Part shown: in pieces, positions 35,655-43,870 of the stretch
How positions within the stretch are numbered: the first letter of the stretch is position 1
How the letters are laid out: every line of letters begins with the position of its first letter
Assembly (NCBI GenBank): GCA_963710725.1
Contig: CAVQBJ010000002.1
Location: forward strand, 434,001 to 498,000
Direction: 5' to 3'
Source: CAVQBJ01 sp963710725
GTDB taxonomy: Bacteria > Actinomycetota > Thermoleophilia > Solirubrobacterales > Solirubrobacteraceae
Length of the DNA stretch: 64,000 nucleotides
Translations under genes and position numbers: made by a program
The notes under the pieces: model-generated
What the model saw: only the letters and a program-made list of their open reading frames with translations
Told to the model about the DNA's origin: nothing
Database searches by the model: none

Positions 35655-36061
35655 TCCTCGCTGACACGTCAGCGTGGGTCGAATATGACCGGGCGACGCG
35701 CAGCCCTGTCGACGAACGGGTCGCCGAGCTGATCGCCGCGGACGGGCGGCTGATGGTCACCGAGCCGGTCGTGATGGAGGTGCTCGCCGGCGCACGCGAT
35801 GACGCGCGTGAGAACGACCTGCGCCGTCTTCTGCTCCGGATGGGCTTGCTGGCATTCGACGCGACGACGGACTTCGACGCAGCAACCCGGATCTATCGAC
35901 GCTGCCGCCGATCTGGAATCACTCCTCGTGGAATGATCGATTGCATGATCGCGGCGGTCGCGTGGCGCCACCACGCGACCCTGCTCTGCCGCGATGCCGA
36001 CCTCAACCGCGTGGCGAACGTGATCGGCATCGATTTGGACGGAGCGTCGACTCGCGCGTAG
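35651..36061 (+). CDS. vapC: VapC-type PIN-domain toxin
   Basis: 136-residue PIN ribonuclease. The acidic metal-binding set is present: first Asp in LADTSAWVEY, Glu in VTEPVVMEVLAG, Asp in RGMIDCMIAAVA and the late Asp in LCRDADLNRVA. Active VapC proteins cut tRNA or rRNA and stop growth until bound by VapB. The start is GTG 35651, overlapping the vapB stop by 4 nt, which keeps antitoxin and toxin translation coupled. All catalytic residues appear intact. Confidence 0.9.
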   Translation: MILADTSAWVEYDRATRSPVDERVAELIAADGRLMVTEPVVMEVLAGARDDARENDLRRLLLRMGLLAFDATTDFDAATRIYRRCRRSGITPRGMIDCMIAAVAWRHHATLLCRDADLNRVANVIGIDLDGASTRA

Positions 36062-36271
36062 TCGCCCGGTCGCCGAGGGTCCTCTCCTCGCCTGCTACGC
36101 CCCGACGCTGCCCTACCTCGTCAAGGCGATCGAGCACGCGCTCCCTGCCGCACTCGATTAACAGATCGAGGACGCGCCGCCGCGAGCACGGCGCACCGCG
36201 CGCAGCGGACTTCGGCGGGAGCCGCGCGCGGTGACCTGTGGCATCCGGGGTGTTCGAGCCGGCTGGTTACG
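36062..36271. other. gap with possible gene remnant
   Basis: About 210 bases after vapC. One forward frame (about 36076-36162) reads with ordinary codon use up to a TAA (PTLPYLVKAIEHALPAALD at its end), but has no start or upstream body. It may be the tail of a lost gene. I do not recognise it. Confidence 0.25.
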
Positions 36272-38041
36272 TCACGGGACGATCTCCGGCGGTTGCTGGT
36301 ATGGACCTTGGCCGGCCTGCGCGGAGGCGATCGCCGCCGCGGCGTCGGCTGGGGTCAGGAACCCGGCTGCCACCTCGGCGTTCGCTGCGGCCGTGTACCT
36401 CGAGACGTAGTCCGACAGCGTGGGGTAGAGCGACTGCAGCGTCGAGTTGCCCAGGTTGGTGAAGTAACCGGACAGCAGGCACAAGCCGAGGCTTCGCACC
36501 GTGGAGTTGGTGATCCCACCGGTGCTCAGCGTCGTCAGGGCCGACTCGAGCTCGCTCACGAGCGCGATCGGGTTGAGCTCGCTCAGCGTCCCACTCGACA
36601 CGTTGATCGTCGAGTAGTCCTCCGTCGGGACCTGAGCCTCCGGCATCTGGATCCCACCGCCGGCGATGCCGTACTTGTTGGTGTTCGGGATGTAATACAG
36701 ACCGAACAGGGACGTCGCGGAAAGCGGCACCGACTCATGCGGCGCCGGCACGCCGTTCACCAGCCAGTTCTGCAGGTCCGCGAGCTCGGCATCCTCGACC
36801 TCGAATAGCGGCATGTTGTTGGTCTGGTTGACGCCATCCAGCGCTGTCCCGGTGCCCTCGATCGGCGTGCCGAATACGCAGGCCGGCACCGGAACGGACG
36901 GACTGTCACGGTTGATCGTCTCGATCTCGTACGCGGCCTCGTGTGCGTCGATGTGTGAGGCGCCGGCGAGCTCCCAAGTGCGCAGGTGGGCGTTATCGGG
37001 CTGCCTGGCGGCGGCCGCGTCCAGCTCCACGACGTCGCCCTGTGTGTAGAACTGAATCGTCGGCACGGAGCTATCCGTACGAATGTGCGCCCCGAACGGG
37101 CTCACGGCAATCAGCCCGTTGCCCAGCGGCGCCGCGTCGACGGCACGACCGACGGTCATGAAGGCATCGAACGCATGCGTGTCCGGCTGAATCGCGTTCT
37201 CGTAGGTATCGAGGCGAAACGCCGACTCCGAGTCGCCCGCGGCGATCACATGCCTGACCGTCAACCCGCCAAGCAACGTCGCGCTGTCATCCCTCGCCGC
37301 CTCGGCGGCCTGCGTGAAGATGTCGTACGACTGCAGGTCGCTACTGTCACCCAGCGACCCATAACGCACCGGATCCCACGTCTTGAGGTCGTTCATCCCG
37401 GCGTTCTGCGGCGTCACGCCGATATACGCATACCCATCGCTGAGCGCCTCGTTGGCGATCTCCGCCCACACCGGATCCTGATCGCCGCCCGTGACGACGT
37501 TCAGCCACTCGATCACGACCGTCCCGTTGAACTTCGCCGGGTTCGTCGGATAGCGCACGATCAGGTTGGTCGCGTACGGCACGTTCCTCTGCGATACCGA
37601 CACGCCCCAGTCGCCATTCGACCCCCAGGGACCACTCTCGCCGTACTCCGTGGCTCCGCCCGACATCAAGAACTCGTTCTCGACATAGCCCAGCGCGCTC
37701 AGGTTGTAGAACGGCGCCCCCGGCACCGTCGGGGTCTGCGGAACGGCGTTATACGGGTAGCCATGCGTCCCGCTGCCGGCCGGAATCTCGGTGAGCTTGG
37801 GAAGGCCCGACGACGTCGGGGCCGGCGAAACTGGCGACGACGCGGCCGTCTGGGTCGCGGTCACAGAAGCTGTGCTCGTCGACGTGGTGGTGGTCGTCGT
37901 CGTGGTGGTGGGCGGCGGACAGAACCCGAAGAAACATCGCGCCGCCGAGGCGTTCGCGGTCGCAAACAACATCGAGATAAAGATCGCGCCTGCCAGGGTG
38001 AGTCCGAACAGGCCGGTCAGGCTACGACTGCGATTCGTCAT
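36272..38041 (-). CDS. secreted alpha/beta-hydrolase-domain protein
   Basis: 589 residues. A signal peptide (GLFGLTLAGAIFISMLFATANASA) is followed by a Cys/Pro segment and a threonine run linker, then a domain like the alpha/beta hydrolase domain proteins of actinobacteria. FNGTVVIEWLNVVTGGDQDP and HVIAAGDSESAFRLDTYENA (nucleophile-elbow-like GDSES) are visible, as is GASHIDAHEA late in the chain with a likely catalytic histidine. The substrate is unknown; an ester or polymer outside the cell is plausible. The start is ATG 38041 with GGAGGAAGC before it. Codon use looks less GC-extreme than in neighbours. Confidence 0.75.
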   Translation of the reverse strand: MTNRSRSLTGLFGLTLAGAIFISMLFATANASAARCFFGFCPPPTTTTTTTTTSTSTASVTATQTAASSPVSPAPTSSGLPKLTEIPAGSGTHGYPYNAVPQTPTVPGAPFYNLSALGYVENEFLMSGGATEYGESGPWGSNGDWGVSVSQRNVPYATNLIVRYPTNPAKFNGTVVIEWLNVVTGGDQDPVWAEIANEALSDGYAYIGVTPQNAGMNDLKTWDPVRYGSLGDSSDLQSYDIFTQAAEAARDDSATLLGGLTVRHVIAAGDSESAFRLDTYENAIQPDTHAFDAFMTVGRAVDAAPLGNGLIAVSPFGAHIRTDSSVPTIQFYTQGDVVELDAAAARQPDNAHLRTWELAGASHIDAHEAAYEIETINRDSPSVPVPACVFGTPIEGTGTALDGVNQTNNMPLFEVEDAELADLQNWLVNGVPAPHESVPLSATSLFGLYYIPNTNKYGIAGGGIQMPEAQVPTEDYSTINVSSGTLSELNPIALVSELESALTTLSTGGITNSTVRSLGLCLLSGYFTNLGNSTLQSLYPTLSDYVSRYTAAANAEVAAGFLTPADAAAAIASAQAGQGPYQQPPEIVP

Positions 38042-38731
38042 GCTTCCTCCTCCGCCAGGACCCGAGAAGCAAGACGGTCGGAACGGCAACCGAGCTCGGC
38101 GGGAGCACGCGAACGACGCTCGAGCCTGACCTCGCATGATGCACCGCCGCGGATTCCCCTCTGGTCGGTTGCGTTGCGGTCACCGAGTGCCGCCAGCCCG
38201 CCATGCGTCAGCTGACCGCGCCACCGAGACGACGGCGCGGATCCTCACGTCGACCGAGGTCGCCGGAGCCCTCCCAGGCACCCGGATGGCAATCTGTAGC
38301 ACTGCCAGACCACTTTTGCCGGTTCGAAGTGTAACACTGCCTAGCCTGTTCGTGTTGCCAGTTCCGAACGCGCCGTTCCTCGGGGTACATCTGGCGCGGT
38401 CAGACACGGCGGAGAACCGAAGCTCGGACGGCCGGATTGCTCGGGCCCGGAGCCGGTGCCGCTATGGAGGCCGCTGCGAGGTTGCGAGGTGATGCACCCG
38501 CTCGCGACCGTCGGGTCCTCAGGAACGGCAGGGCTCCCGACTGCCCCCTTGTGACCGTATGCCGTCGCCGCGGCCGCCGGCCCCGCAGCGCGTGCCGCGC
38601 CGCCTACGCCGCGAACTGCGCCTCGTCGCGCCGCCGCGCAATCCCGCACACGTCGAGCGCGCTGCTGGCCCGCTCGCCGTGCGTGCCCACCTCGCGTGGC
38701 CGCACCTCCGCTCCGACACTAGACGGACCCC
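38042..38731. other. 690-bp intergenic region
   Basis: No supported gene; small frames on both strands lack ribosome sites and family patterns. It contains a 12-nt direct repeat TGTARCACTGCC at 38295-38306 and 38330-38341 (35-nt period). The second copy lies over the palindrome AGTGT-A-ACACT (38328-38338). On the minus strand these read as TGTTACACT and TGCTACAGA, like extended -10 boxes for the hydrolase gene about 250 nt downstream. The right half (38440-38730) shows nothing I can name. Confidence 0.5.
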
Positions 38732-39487
38732 TCATGGTCCGGCCACCGCGTCGATGTTCAGCCGCACGTAGTCGAGCGTGACCGGATCGCCGAGCTCCGC
38801 GACGACCGCGTCCACGAAGGGATCGCGCAGCTCCGCCGGGAGCCGCTCGAGCTGCGCGCCGAGGTTGATCGTGGCCAGGTACTCGTGCGGATCGTCTGGC
38901 GTCACCGACACCGGCGTCAGCCACGCACGCACGTCGACGAACCCGGCGCGCCGTAGCGCCGCCGTCGCCTGCTCGGGCGAGGTGTAGTTCCAGGGTCCGC
39001 GCCAGCCGGCGAAGAACTCCGCGAACGGCTCGCGCGTGGAAACCGCATCGGCTGTCTCGCGCACGCGAGCGATGTTGCCCTCTCCCCCGCACTGCGCCGT
39101 GAGCTGCCCGCCCGCGCGCAGGGCCGCACGCACGCGCGCGTACAGCCGATCGTGATCGCCGATCCAGTGGAAGGTCGCCGTCGACAGGACCGCGTCGACC
39201 GGCTCCTCCAGCTCGAGCGTGAGCAGATCGGCCTGGCGGACGTCGGCCCGCTCGCCGAGGCGTTCGCGCGCCGCGGCGACCATCGACTCCGACGCGTCGA
39301 CGGCGATCACCCGCCCGCGGGGCAGGCGCTCGAGGAGCGCCTCGGTCACCCGACCCGACCCGCAGCCGGCGTCGAGCACGACCTCGTCACCGGTCAGCGG
39401 CAGGCGATCGACGACCGACCGCCCGAGGGCCTCCATCGGCGCCGACACGCGGTCGTAGCTCGCTCCGTTCCAGTCTCGCGGCGGCAT
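38732..39487 (-). CDS. class I SAM-dependent methyltransferase
   Basis: 251 residues. SAM motif I is VVLDAGCGSGRVTEALL, motif II VIAVDASESMVAAAR, then ADLLTLELEEPVDAVLSTATFHWIGD, which resembles trans-aconitate methyltransferase (Tam) and related malonyl-ACP methylases. The substrate is not determined. The start is ATG 39487; the longer frame to 39622 lacks a ribosome site and is low complexity. It lies 13 nt downstream of the alpha/beta hydrolase gene on the same strand. Confidence 0.83.
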   Translation of the reverse strand: MPPRDWNGASYDRVSAPMEALGRSVVDRLPLTGDEVVLDAGCGSGRVTEALLERLPRGRVIAVDASESMVAAARERLGERADVRQADLLTLELEEPVDAVLSTATFHWIGDHDRLYARVRAALRAGGQLTAQCGGEGNIARVRETADAVSTREPFAEFFAGWRGPWNYTSPEQATAALRRAGFVDVRAWLTPVSVTPDDPHEYLATINLGAQLERLPAELRDPFVDAVVAELGDPVTLDYVRLNIDAVAGP

Positions 39488-39500
39488 CAGAGCCTGTACG

Positions 39501-40358
39501 TTATCGCGTACGGCTGTCTGCGGCAAATGCGCGCCCGGCCACGTCGGCGAGCACCCGCGAGAGCTGGCCGCCCTGCCAGGCCAGCGGCGAGCGACCTGGC
39601 TCCTCGACGAGCAGCTCCGCACCGGGGATTGCCCCCGCGTAGCGCTCCCCGACGGCGAGGGGATGCTCGGGATCGGCCTCGTCGCGGCTGGCCACGACGA
39701 CGGCCGGTACCTCGATGCGCCCGAGCTCGGCGAGATCCTCGAACGGCCGGGACCGGGGCACGACCTCCAGCGCGTCGGCCACGGCGTCGGGGTGCTCGTG
39801 CCCGGACAGGCGCTGGCGCAGGACCGTCAGGAGCGTGTCGCGGTAGCGCTCCGGCACCCCGCGCTCGCGCTCGTAGGCGGCGACGAACCCGTCCACCCCG
39901 CCGTCGCGCAGCCCGGCGGCGAGCGCGTCCCAGACGGCGAGCTGCGCCGCCGACGGTGGCGTCGCCGGGTCGAAGGCGGGCGTGATCAGCACGAGGCCGG
40001 CCACGCGGTCGGGATGGCGCAGCGCGAAGCGCGCCGCCGTCTGAGCGCCCATTGACGCGCCGGCCAGCACCGCGCGAGGCACCTCGAGCGCGTCGAGCAC
40101 CGCCTCGAGGTCGTCGGCGAGCCGCTCGTACCCGTAGTCCGCGGCCTCGGGCCCGGGGCTGGAGCGACCGTGCCCGCGCGCGTCATAGGCCACCACCCGG
40201 TGCCCGGAGCGCTGCAGCGATTGGGCGCCCATGACGACGTAGCGGCGCGTCGCCGTGAGGCCGTGCAACAGCACGATCGGCGGCCCCTGGCCGCTCTCCT
40301 CGCCGGACAGCACGGCGCCGCCGGCCTCGACGGAGAACTCGATCGGCTCGGTGCTCAC
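39501..40358 (-). CDS. alpha/beta-fold hydrolase
   Basis: 285 residues with a complete hydrolase pattern: oxyanion segment VLLHGLTATRR, DARGHGRSSPG, nucleophile elbow LAGASMGAQTA, an acid in the SRDEADPEHPLAV region, and a late region where the histidine seems displaced (EEPGRSPLAWQGG in place of the usual HxP pattern). It may therefore be a weak or altered esterase. The start is GTG 40358; no ribosome site is visible. It diverges from the thioredoxin-like gene by 53 bp. Confidence 0.8.
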   Translation of the reverse strand: MSTEPIEFSVEAGGAVLSGEESGQGPPIVLLHGLTATRRYVVMGAQSLQRSGHRVVAYDARGHGRSSPGPEAADYGYERLADDLEAVLDALEVPRAVLAGASMGAQTAARFALRHPDRVAGLVLITPAFDPATPPSAAQLAVWDALAAGLRDGGVDGFVAAYERERGVPERYRDTLLTVLRQRLSGHEHPDAVADALEVVPRSRPFEDLAELGRIEVPAVVVASRDEADPEHPLAVGERYAGAIPGAELLVEEPGRSPLAWQGGQLSRVLADVAGRAFAADSRTR

Positions 40359-40411
40359 CGCAGGAGGTCTATCACCGCGGCCGGCCGCGCCGGTGCTCTA
40401 ATCTGAGGCCC

Positions 40412-41173
40412 ATGGCCGCCCTCGATGTCACCGAGCAGACCTTCGACACCGAGGTCGTCGAGCGGTCGCGCACGACGCCGGTCGTCGTCGACTTCTGGGC
40501 GCCGTGGTGCGGGCCGTGCCGCTCGCTGAGCCCGATCCTCGAGGCGGTGGCCGCGCGTCACGAGGGCGAGGTCGTGCTCGCCAAGATCGACACCGACGAC
40601 AACCCCGAGCTGGCGCGTGCCTTCGACATCCGCGGGATCCCCGCCGTCAAGGCGATTCGCGACGGCCAGGTCGTCGCCGAGTTCGTCGGCGTGCAGCCGC
40701 CGGCGATGGTCGAGGACTTCTTCGCCGCGCTCGTCCCCTCCGAGGCCGACTTGCTCGCCGAGCGCGGCGACCGTGAGTCGCTCGAGCGCGCCGTCGCGCT
40801 GGATCCGGGGCGGGCGGACGCCGCCGTGCCGCTCGCGCGGATGTTGCTCGTCGACGGCGAGCGCGACCGGGCGCAGGCGACGCTCGAGCCGGTCGTCGGC
40901 AGCTTCCAGGCCGACGGGCTGCAGGCGCGGCTGCGACTCGAGGACACCCTCGAGTCGGCTCCCGAGATCGCGCCGGCGCTCCGGGAGGCGCTCGCGGCGC
41001 TCGACGACGGTGAGACGGAGCGCGCGATCGACCTCCTCATCTCGACGCTCGCCGATGCGGACGGGCATCGCGACGACATCCGGCGGGTCATCGTCGGCGA
41101 GCTCGACGCGCTCGGAGCGGAGGATCCGCTCGCTCGCGACGCGCGCCGGCGGCTGGCCAGCGCGCTGTTCTGA
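40412..41173 (+). CDS. CnoX/YbbN-like thioredoxin-TPR protein
   Basis: 253 residues. An N-terminal thioredoxin domain with intact WCGPC (VVDFWAPWCGPCRSLSP) and cis-proline (IRGIPAVKAI), then a helical TPR region (residues about 115-250: LERAVALDPGRADAAVPLARML, ETERAIDLLIST). CnoX proteins hold oxidised clients and pass them to GroEL. With a true CxxC it may also act as a reductase, unlike E. coli CnoX, which lacks one cysteine. The orphan GroES-like gene is 37 kb away. Confidence 0.87.
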   Translation: MAALDVTEQTFDTEVVERSRTTPVVVDFWAPWCGPCRSLSPILEAVAARHEGEVVLAKIDTDDNPELARAFDIRGIPAVKAIRDGQVVAEFVGVQPPAMVEDFFAALVPSEADLLAERGDRESLERAVALDPGRADAAVPLARMLLVDGERDRAQATLEPVVGSFQADGLQARLRLEDTLESAPEIAPALREALAALDDGETERAIDLLISTLADADGHRDDIRRVIVGELDALGAEDPLARDARRRLASALF

Positions 41174-41183
41174 CGCGCCGTCC

Positions 41184-41330
41184 TCAGCCGAACGGCCACA
41201 GCAGCAGCACGAGCGCGAACGCGACCATGCACACGCAGTACAGGATGGCCGCGAGCATCGGCGCGCGGTGCCAGGGCGCCACGGCGACGGCTTCCGATCC
41301 GGCCTGCGGTCCCGATCCATCGGAGGACAT
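41184..41330 (-). CDS. small membrane protein (48 residues)
   Basis: An ATG at 41330 opens a 48-codon frame ending TGA at 41184. About 24 polar residues lead into one hydrophobic helix, MLAAILYCVCMVAFALVLLL, ending WPFG. GGTGAGG stands directly before the ATG, which is close for a ribosome site. A cytoplasm-in, single-span protein is predicted. No family is recognised. It lies convergent to the thioredoxin gene and downstream of dinB. Confidence 0.5.
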   Translation of the reverse strand: MSSDGSGPQAGSEAVAVAPWHRAPMLAAILYCVCMVAFALVLLLWPFG

Positions 41331-41395
41331 GCCTCACCGTGGCGCAGCCGCCTGAAGGGCGCCTGAGCACTCGCTGAAGATCCGGTAAGGCCCGC

Positions 41396-42472
41396 TCACA
41401 CAAGCAGGCGCAGCTGGGCGGGATCGGCCTCGTCGGCGGGTGCGGGGGCGGAGCCGGCGGTGGTGAACGCGGCGACGCGGACGCCGAGCAGCCGCACCGG
41501 GCGCGGCGGATCGTAGGCCGCGAACAGCTGGCGCGCGACGTCCCGCACCACGGCCTCATCGGACGTCGGGCGGGCGATCGTGCGGGCGCGGGTGACGGTC
41601 GTCCAGTCGTCGAGGCGGACCTTGATCCCGATCGTGCGCCCCTGCAGGCTGCGCTCCTGCAGGCGGCGGCAGACCTGCGCGGCGAGCTGGTCGAGGCAGC
41701 GTTCCTGGGCCGGACGGTCGTCGAGGTCCTCGTCGAACGTCGTCTCACTCGACTGAGACTTGGTCTCGCGCACGGGCTCGAGCGGCCGCTCGTCCTCGAA
41801 CTGGGCGCGACGATGGATGTGCAGGCCGAGGTTCTCGCCGAACGCGGCGACGAGCGCGGCGACGTCGGCTCGGCGGACCGAGGCGAGGGTCGGATATCCG
41901 AGCGCCTCCAGCCGCTGGGCCGTCTTCGGGCCGATGCCCGGCAGCAGACCGGGGGGCGCGTCGGCGAACCGCTCGCAGGCGAGCTCGCGGCTGAGGGCCA
42001 CCAGCCCGCGCGGCTTCTCGCAGTCGCTTGCCACCTTCGCCACCAGCTTGTTCGGCCCGATCCCGACCGAAGCGGTCAGCCCGGTGCGCGAGTGGATCTC
42101 GGCGACGAGCCGACGCATCGCGGCCTTCGGGGCGATGAGGTCGGAGAGCTCGAGGTACCCCTCGTCGATGCCCACCTGCTCGACGACCTCGATGTGCGCG
42201 CGCACTATCTCCCAGACGGCCGCCGACGCCCGCCGGTACGCGGTGAAGTCCGGGGCCAGCCGCACGGCCTGCGGGCACAGGCGCAGAGCGCGCGTGGCCG
42301 GCATCGCCGAATGCACGCCGAACGCCCTTGCCTCGTAGGTGGCGGTGGTGACGACGGCGCGCGGTCCGCTGCCGCAGACGATCACCGGCTTGCCGCGCAG
42401 GTCGGGGTGGCGCAGCAGCTCGACGCTCGCGTAGAAGGCGTCGAGGTCGAGGTGGGCGATGACGCGGCGCAC
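41396..42472 (-). CDS. dinB: DNA polymerase IV
   Basis: 358-residue Y-family translesion polymerase. N-terminal IAHLDLDAFYASVELLRHPDL with the first catalytic Asp, GPRAVVTTATYEARAFGV, the VGIDEGYLELSD acidic pair (the usual SIDEAYLD has become GIDEGYLE, acids kept), VGIGPNKLVAKVAS and LPGIGPKTAQRLEALG. The C-terminal little-finger region is present. The start is GTG 42472 just before the conserved strand; the frame remains open upstream but there it is proline/arginine-rich repeat sequence with no pattern. No SOS box was seen. Confidence 0.9.
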   Translation of the reverse strand: MRRVIAHLDLDAFYASVELLRHPDLRGKPVIVCGSGPRAVVTTATYEARAFGVHSAMPATRALRLCPQAVRLAPDFTAYRRASAAVWEIVRAHIEVVEQVGIDEGYLELSDLIAPKAAMRRLVAEIHSRTGLTASVGIGPNKLVAKVASDCEKPRGLVALSRELACERFADAPPGLLPGIGPKTAQRLEALGYPTLASVRRADVAALVAAFGENLGLHIHRRAQFEDERPLEPVRETKSQSSETTFDEDLDDRPAQERCLDQLAAQVCRRLQERSLQGRTIGIKVRLDDWTTVTRARTIARPTSDEAVVRDVARQLFAAYDPPRPVRLLGVRVAAFTTAGSAPAPADEADPAQLRLLV

Positions 42473-42990
42473 CTCGAGAGTGTCTCGCGGAGGGCGGTCG
42501 GGTGGGGCGGGCCCCGGCGCTCGTGGGCGGCGGGCGCGGGGTCGTCGCGGATCGGGGGGCGGGGTCGTCGGCGGGGCGGGACCTGGGCCGGGTGTGAGGT
42601 TCGGCGGGGCGGGCCCCACCCCGCCGGGGTTCTCGCCGCCCCGCCGGGGTCTCGCCGCGACCGACCCCGTCACACTCCCGCGCCAATTCTGTGACACGGC
42701 CGACCCGCCGCGTGACCCGCGGCGCACAGTTGTCACCGCCGCGTCACTGTCATGCGGGGGGTGTGTTCGGTTAGACGCCCTATGGCGCCAGTTAGGGACC
42801 ACACCCCTCGCCGCGACCGGCACGCGGCACGCTCCTGCGCCCGGTCGGTGACCCACCGTCACCTTGCCGACGCACGGCGTGACCTGCGGGCGCGCACTTG
42901 TCACCCTCCTGTCGCACTTGGGTCCCGGCGCGACCGCCGGCCACGGCCGAGGCGAGCCGAAGCCGAGCCGGCCGCCCCCCGCCCACACGC
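42473..42990. repeat. non-coding repeat region B
   Basis: 518 bases. The left 180 are very GC-rich with a tandem pair of CCCCGCCGGGGTCTCGCCG-like units (about 42620-42660). From 42661 to 42920 the sequence resembles region A at 8 kb: GTCACA/TGTGAC inverted pair (42669-42695), GTCACCGCCGCGTCAC (about 42732-42747), the 50-nt core, then GCGCACTTGTCACCCTC near 42892. No gene is supported here. Confidence 0.7.
42758..42807. repeat. 50-nt core with inverted ends, copy B
   Basis: Begins GGGGTGTG and ends CACACCCC with 34 nt between, exactly as copy A at 8168-8217. The centre reads TATGGCG where copy A has TATAGCG, and AGTTAGGGA where copy A has GGTTCGGGA. The match outside the arms is partial, as expected of an old dispersed repeat or a structured RNA element. 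Confidence 0.75.
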
Positions 42991-43791
42991 TCAGTCGAAG
43001 CGCAGGTGCACCCCGACCGGCGGAGGCGCCGCGCCGGCCAGGCGCCCGACCGCGCCCGAGAGGCTCGTCGCGAACGCGTCACTGCTCGCCGCCACGAGCC
43101 GCGCGAGCTCGCTCACGGGGGTCGGCTCGGCGCTGACGCCGTTCGCGTGGTCGGTCACGTAGCCGAGGAGCGCGTACGGCAGCTCGGCCTCGCCGCACAG
43201 GACCGTCTCGGCGCCCGCCGTCTGGCTGACCGCGGCGACGCCGCACTGAGCGAGCATGCGTATCTCGGCGCGCGTGTTGAAGCGCGGCCCGTCCACATGC
43301 CCGTAGCAGCCGCCGTCGCGCACGTCGTGGCCGGCCCCGCGAGCGCCGTCGAGGAGGGCGTGGCGGAGCGCCTCGCTGAACGGCAGCTCATAGACCCAGT
43401 GCCCGCGGCCCGCTCCGCCGACCTCGGTGTGCAGGGTGCAGAGCGCGCCGTCGGGCAGGCGATTGGCGAGAAAGTGGAGGTCGTCGAAGACGATCAGCGA
43501 GCCGAGCGACAGGCCGGGGTCGACGGCGCCGCACACGGTCACCGCGAGCACCGCCTCGGCGCCGGCGTCGCGGAGGGCGAGCACGTTGGCCCGGTGGTTC
43601 ACGTGGTTGGAGAGGCGCCGGTGCCCGGGCTCGTGGCGCGACACGTGAACGACCTCGACGCCGCCGAGGCGGCCCTCGGTCACGACCACCGCGCCGAAGG
43701 CGGTCGCGCGCTCAGACGCGCCCGAGACCTGCAGGCCCGGCAGGGCATAGGTGCCCGAGCCGGTGACGATTCCGACGCGCACGGCGCGCAT
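42991..43791 (-). CDS. MTA/purine nucleoside phosphorylase
   Basis: 266-residue member of the PNP/MTAP family that splits 5-prime-methylthioadenosine or a purine nucleoside with phosphate. Visible: IVTGSGTYALPGL (phosphate loop), VSRHEPGHRRLSNHVNHRANVLAL (compare the RHG-H-VNYRANI block of MTAP), and GPRFNTRAEIRML. The first block has GTY where MTAP has GLY, and substrate residues cannot be judged without a model. The start is ATG 43791. ATG 43800 and GTG 43782 are alternatives. Confidence 0.85.
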   Translation of the reverse strand: MRAVRVGIVTGSGTYALPGLQVSGASERATAFGAVVVTEGRLGGVEVVHVSRHEPGHRRLSNHVNHRANVLALRDAGAEAVLAVTVCGAVDPGLSLGSLIVFDDLHFLANRLPDGALCTLHTEVGGAGRGHWVYELPFSEALRHALLDGARGAGHDVRDGGCYGHVDGPRFNTRAEIRMLAQCGVAAVSQTAGAETVLCGEAELPYALLGYVTDHANGVSAEPTPVSELARLVAASSDAFATSLSGAVGRLAGAAPPPVGVHLRFD

Positions 43792-43870
43792 CCTACGCAT
43801 CCCGTGTCGCGTCCGGCGGCACCGCACGGCGAGTCCCAACCCCGCACGCGGTGCCGCCGGACGCGGCGCG

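Noticed and set aside
36076..36162. Short gene after vapC
   Set aside because: The frame has no start codon with ribosome site and no recognisable family; kept only as a possible remnant.
38316..38340. GGTTCGAA resembling a tRNA T-arm
   Set aside because: The bases on both sides do not pair as a T-stem and no acceptor or anticodon arm can be drawn.
42473..42988. N-terminal extension of DNA polymerase IV up to 42988
   Set aside because: The added sequence is low-complexity Pro/Arg/Gly encoded by the repeat region; the conserved protein begins at the GTG at 42472.
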